Below are positions 12,648 to 13,762 of a DNA stretch of 13,762 nt, piece after piece (position 1 is the first letter of the stretch; every line of letters begins with the position of its first letter). The position numbers and the translations under genes were made by a program. Source of the DNA: Candidatus Peribacteraceae bacterium. GTDB taxonomy: Bacteria > Patescibacteriota > Gracilibacteria > Peribacterales > Peribacteraceae. The stretch is from positions 1-13,762 of the forward strand of contig JAGORY010000017.1 of NCBI GenBank assembly GCA_018062585.1. Reading direction: 5' to 3'. The notes under the pieces are model-generated. The model was not told where the DNA came from and did no database searches. It saw only the letters and a program-made list of their open reading frames with translations.

Positions 12648-13571
12648 ATGTTTGAAGCATTCCAATTCGGGCCGGCCACTATCTGGCTTCGAATTCTCTT
12701 TCTCCTCATCGGAACGTGGCTTGCAGCCGAGTTCCTGTTTCGATTGGCCGTATCGGCAAACCTGAGTCTGCAGAGCCTTCGTGACGACGCCAAATGGCAC
12801 CTCCTTGCGTTTCTCCTCGGCGGACGGCTGCTTGCGATCATCGGTCAGTATCAGACCTACATAAAACATCCGCTTCGTGTATTCATTGTGTGGGACGGCA
12901 GCTTCAGTTTCCTTGGTGGCGCCATCGGCGTCGCGCTGGTTCTTTTTTGGTCATCGCGCAATCAACGGGTCACGTTTCTCCAATGGCTCGACGTTCTGCT
13001 TCCGGCAACGACATTCGGTTTGGCGTTCGACTGGTTCGGGATGTTCCTGTCCGCGCAGGCGTACGGCAAACCCACGAACGTTCCGTGGGGCGTCATCATG
13101 GATACCTTCAACGTTCGCTACACCGTACCGATCCATCCGGTGCAACTCTATTATGCCTTCTTCTATTTCGCGCTCACGTTCGTCCTGCTCCTCATCCGTC
13201 GCTACTCCAAGCGCGCCGGAGCCGAGACACTACTTGGTATCGTCACAGCGTCGCTAGCCGTGTTTTTCTTCGAGTTCCTCAGGGGCGACTTCAGTATTCC
13301 GGTCTTCGCGAAGATCACCGACTTCGTGTTCCTCGGATGTCTGTTTGGAAGCTTAGGCGTGCTCGCGCTCATCGAGAACAAATTGTCGGAGCGCGCGAAT
13401 GCGGCGTACGGAGGAGCGGTCGCCATCCTCACGCTTGCGTATGTTCTGTCTCGGTCGTGGCTCGATCTTCCGCAATATCAACTCCGCTTTAGCCAAGTGT
13501 TGTCAATTCTTGCGCTGCTTGCGACGGTCGTATACGTTGTTGTCCATCGCCGGAAATATCCGCATCTCTAG
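12648..13571 (+). CDS. Lgt-family membrane protein with altered active site
   Basis: 307 residues with about seven or eight hydrophobic segments. Lgt transfers diacylglyceryl from phosphatidylglycerol to the lipobox cysteine of prolipoproteins. Family landmarks are present: FLGGAIGV (88-95, usual form FHGGLxG), FGMFLSAQAYGKPTNVPWG (130-148, matching the GRxGNF signature region and YGxPT), IHPVQLYYAFFYF (162-174, usual HPxQLYE) and FFEFLRGDF (207-215, usual EFxRxP). Key polar residues are changed: the His of FHGG is Leu89, and in the signature G-R-x-G-N the positions read D128, W129, F130, G131, M132, so the catalytic Arg and the essential Asn are gone. The usual Glu nearby is Gln136. It may be a non-catalytic paralogue or act on another substrate. 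The ATG at 12648 is chosen because a TGATATTCT box lies 8 nt upstream; longer in-frame starts run into the LysE-type gene. No symbol is given because activity is doubtful. Confidence 0.8.
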   Translation: MFEAFQFGPATIWLRILFLLIGTWLAAEFLFRLAVSANLSLQSLRDDAKWHLLAFLLGGRLLAIIGQYQTYIKHPLRVFIVWDGSFSFLGGAIGVALVLFWSSRNQRVTFLQWLDVLLPATTFGLAFDWFGMFLSAQAYGKPTNVPWGVIMDTFNVRYTVPIHPVQLYYAFFYFALTFVLLLIRRYSKRAGAETLLGIVTASLAVFFFEFLRGDFSIPVFAKITDFVFLGCLFGSLGVLALIENKLSERANAAYGGAVAILTLAYVLSRSWLDLPQYQLRFSQVLSILALLATVVYVVVHRRKYPHL

Positions 13572-13589
13572 TTCCTAACCCCGTTTGTC

Positions 13590-13762
13590 GTGGACTTTCT
13601 TTCTCCCATGCTCGAGAGCACTTCAGCGTTCCTTGCATCCGATCCCGCGGTCCTTGCCGTTCAGGGTTTGATGGCCGGCAGCGCATTCATCGTGGTGTTT
13701 CTCGTGCTCTTTACGACGCGCGACATTCTGTTCCGCACCAATTCTTTTCTTCTCCAGACGTT
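13590..13762 (+). CDS. Membrane protein, N-terminal part (3' end outside window)
   Basis: An open frame runs from GTG 13590, or from the in-frame ATG 13608, to the window edge with no stop: 57 codons from the GTG. After a short polar start it has a hydrophobic segment VQGLMAGSAFIVVFLVLF, then TTRDILFRTNSFLLQ, which looks like the loop before a second membrane helix. It starts 18 bp after the Lgt-like stop on the same strand, so co-transcription is likely. No Shine-Dalgarno or start-proximal -10 is seen. The ATG may be the true start; the family cannot be named from this fragment. Confidence 0.6.
   Translation, partial: MDFLSPMLESTSAFLASDPAVLAVQGLMAGSAFIVVFLVLFTTRDILFRTNSFLLQT

Noticed and set aside
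1..13762. CRISPR array or complete insertion sequence
   Set aside because: No regularly spaced repeats and no transposase or integrase frame were seen on either strand.

Overview
The window looks like a chromosomal segment from an uncultivated small-genome bacterium of the Patescibacteria (Candidate Phyla Radiation), most plausibly the Peregrinibacteria/Peribacteria side. That placement is inference. It rests on a two-TM PH-like membrane protein of a kind I associate with CPR genomes, a ThrRS without its TGS domain, housekeeping genes in an unusual order, several genes with no Shine-Dalgarno sequence, and dispersed palindromic repeats. The standard genetic code fits: stops are 8 TAA, 4 TAG and 1 TGA, and the TGA sits just before a terminator hairpin.

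1-1080, accessory-looking: the 3' end of a RelE/ParE-type toxin gene, a dispersed repeat, then a self-contained cassette. The cassette has a -35/-10 promoter, a zinc-finger/CFI-box protein with a Shine-Dalgarno sequence, and a terminator. It is bracketed by two copies of a G-rich imperfect direct repeat of about 50 bp.

1081-4896 (minus strand): a two-gene operon of a small PH-like membrane protein and a 1,113-residue protein of unknown function. The large protein has an HELAH zinc-protease signature. The two genes abut as TAA|ATG, and the large gene is visibly more A/T-rich than the genes to its right.

5011-6230: comF (minus, without its usual N-terminal zinc finger) and a divergent SRPBCC-fold gene.

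6231-6749, no protein gene: a tRNA-Val(GAC) gene, a corrupted copy of its 5' end just upstream, a block of palindromic repeats ending in a terminator, and a DnaA-box pair next to a candidate promoter.

6750-11981 (plus strand): rseP (M50 site-2 protease), dnaA, an unknown 155-residue protein, thrS without the TGS domain, and a small membrane protein. dnaA is not next to dnaN here.

11978-13762: a LysE/RhtB-type exporter (minus), a divergent Lgt-family membrane protein that keeps the fold signatures but has lost the usual catalytic residues, and the start of a membrane protein cut by the window edge.

The most striking pattern is in the promoters. Five genes (the PH-like gene, the SRPBCC gene, thrS, lysE-like, lgt-like) have an extended -10 of the form TG[A/G]TANNNT placed 6-10 nt before the start codon, with no Shine-Dalgarno sequence. 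comF and the 155-residue gene have looser versions. This predicts leaderless or nearly leaderless mRNAs. The CFI-box cassette uses the conventional layout, which suggests a different origin.
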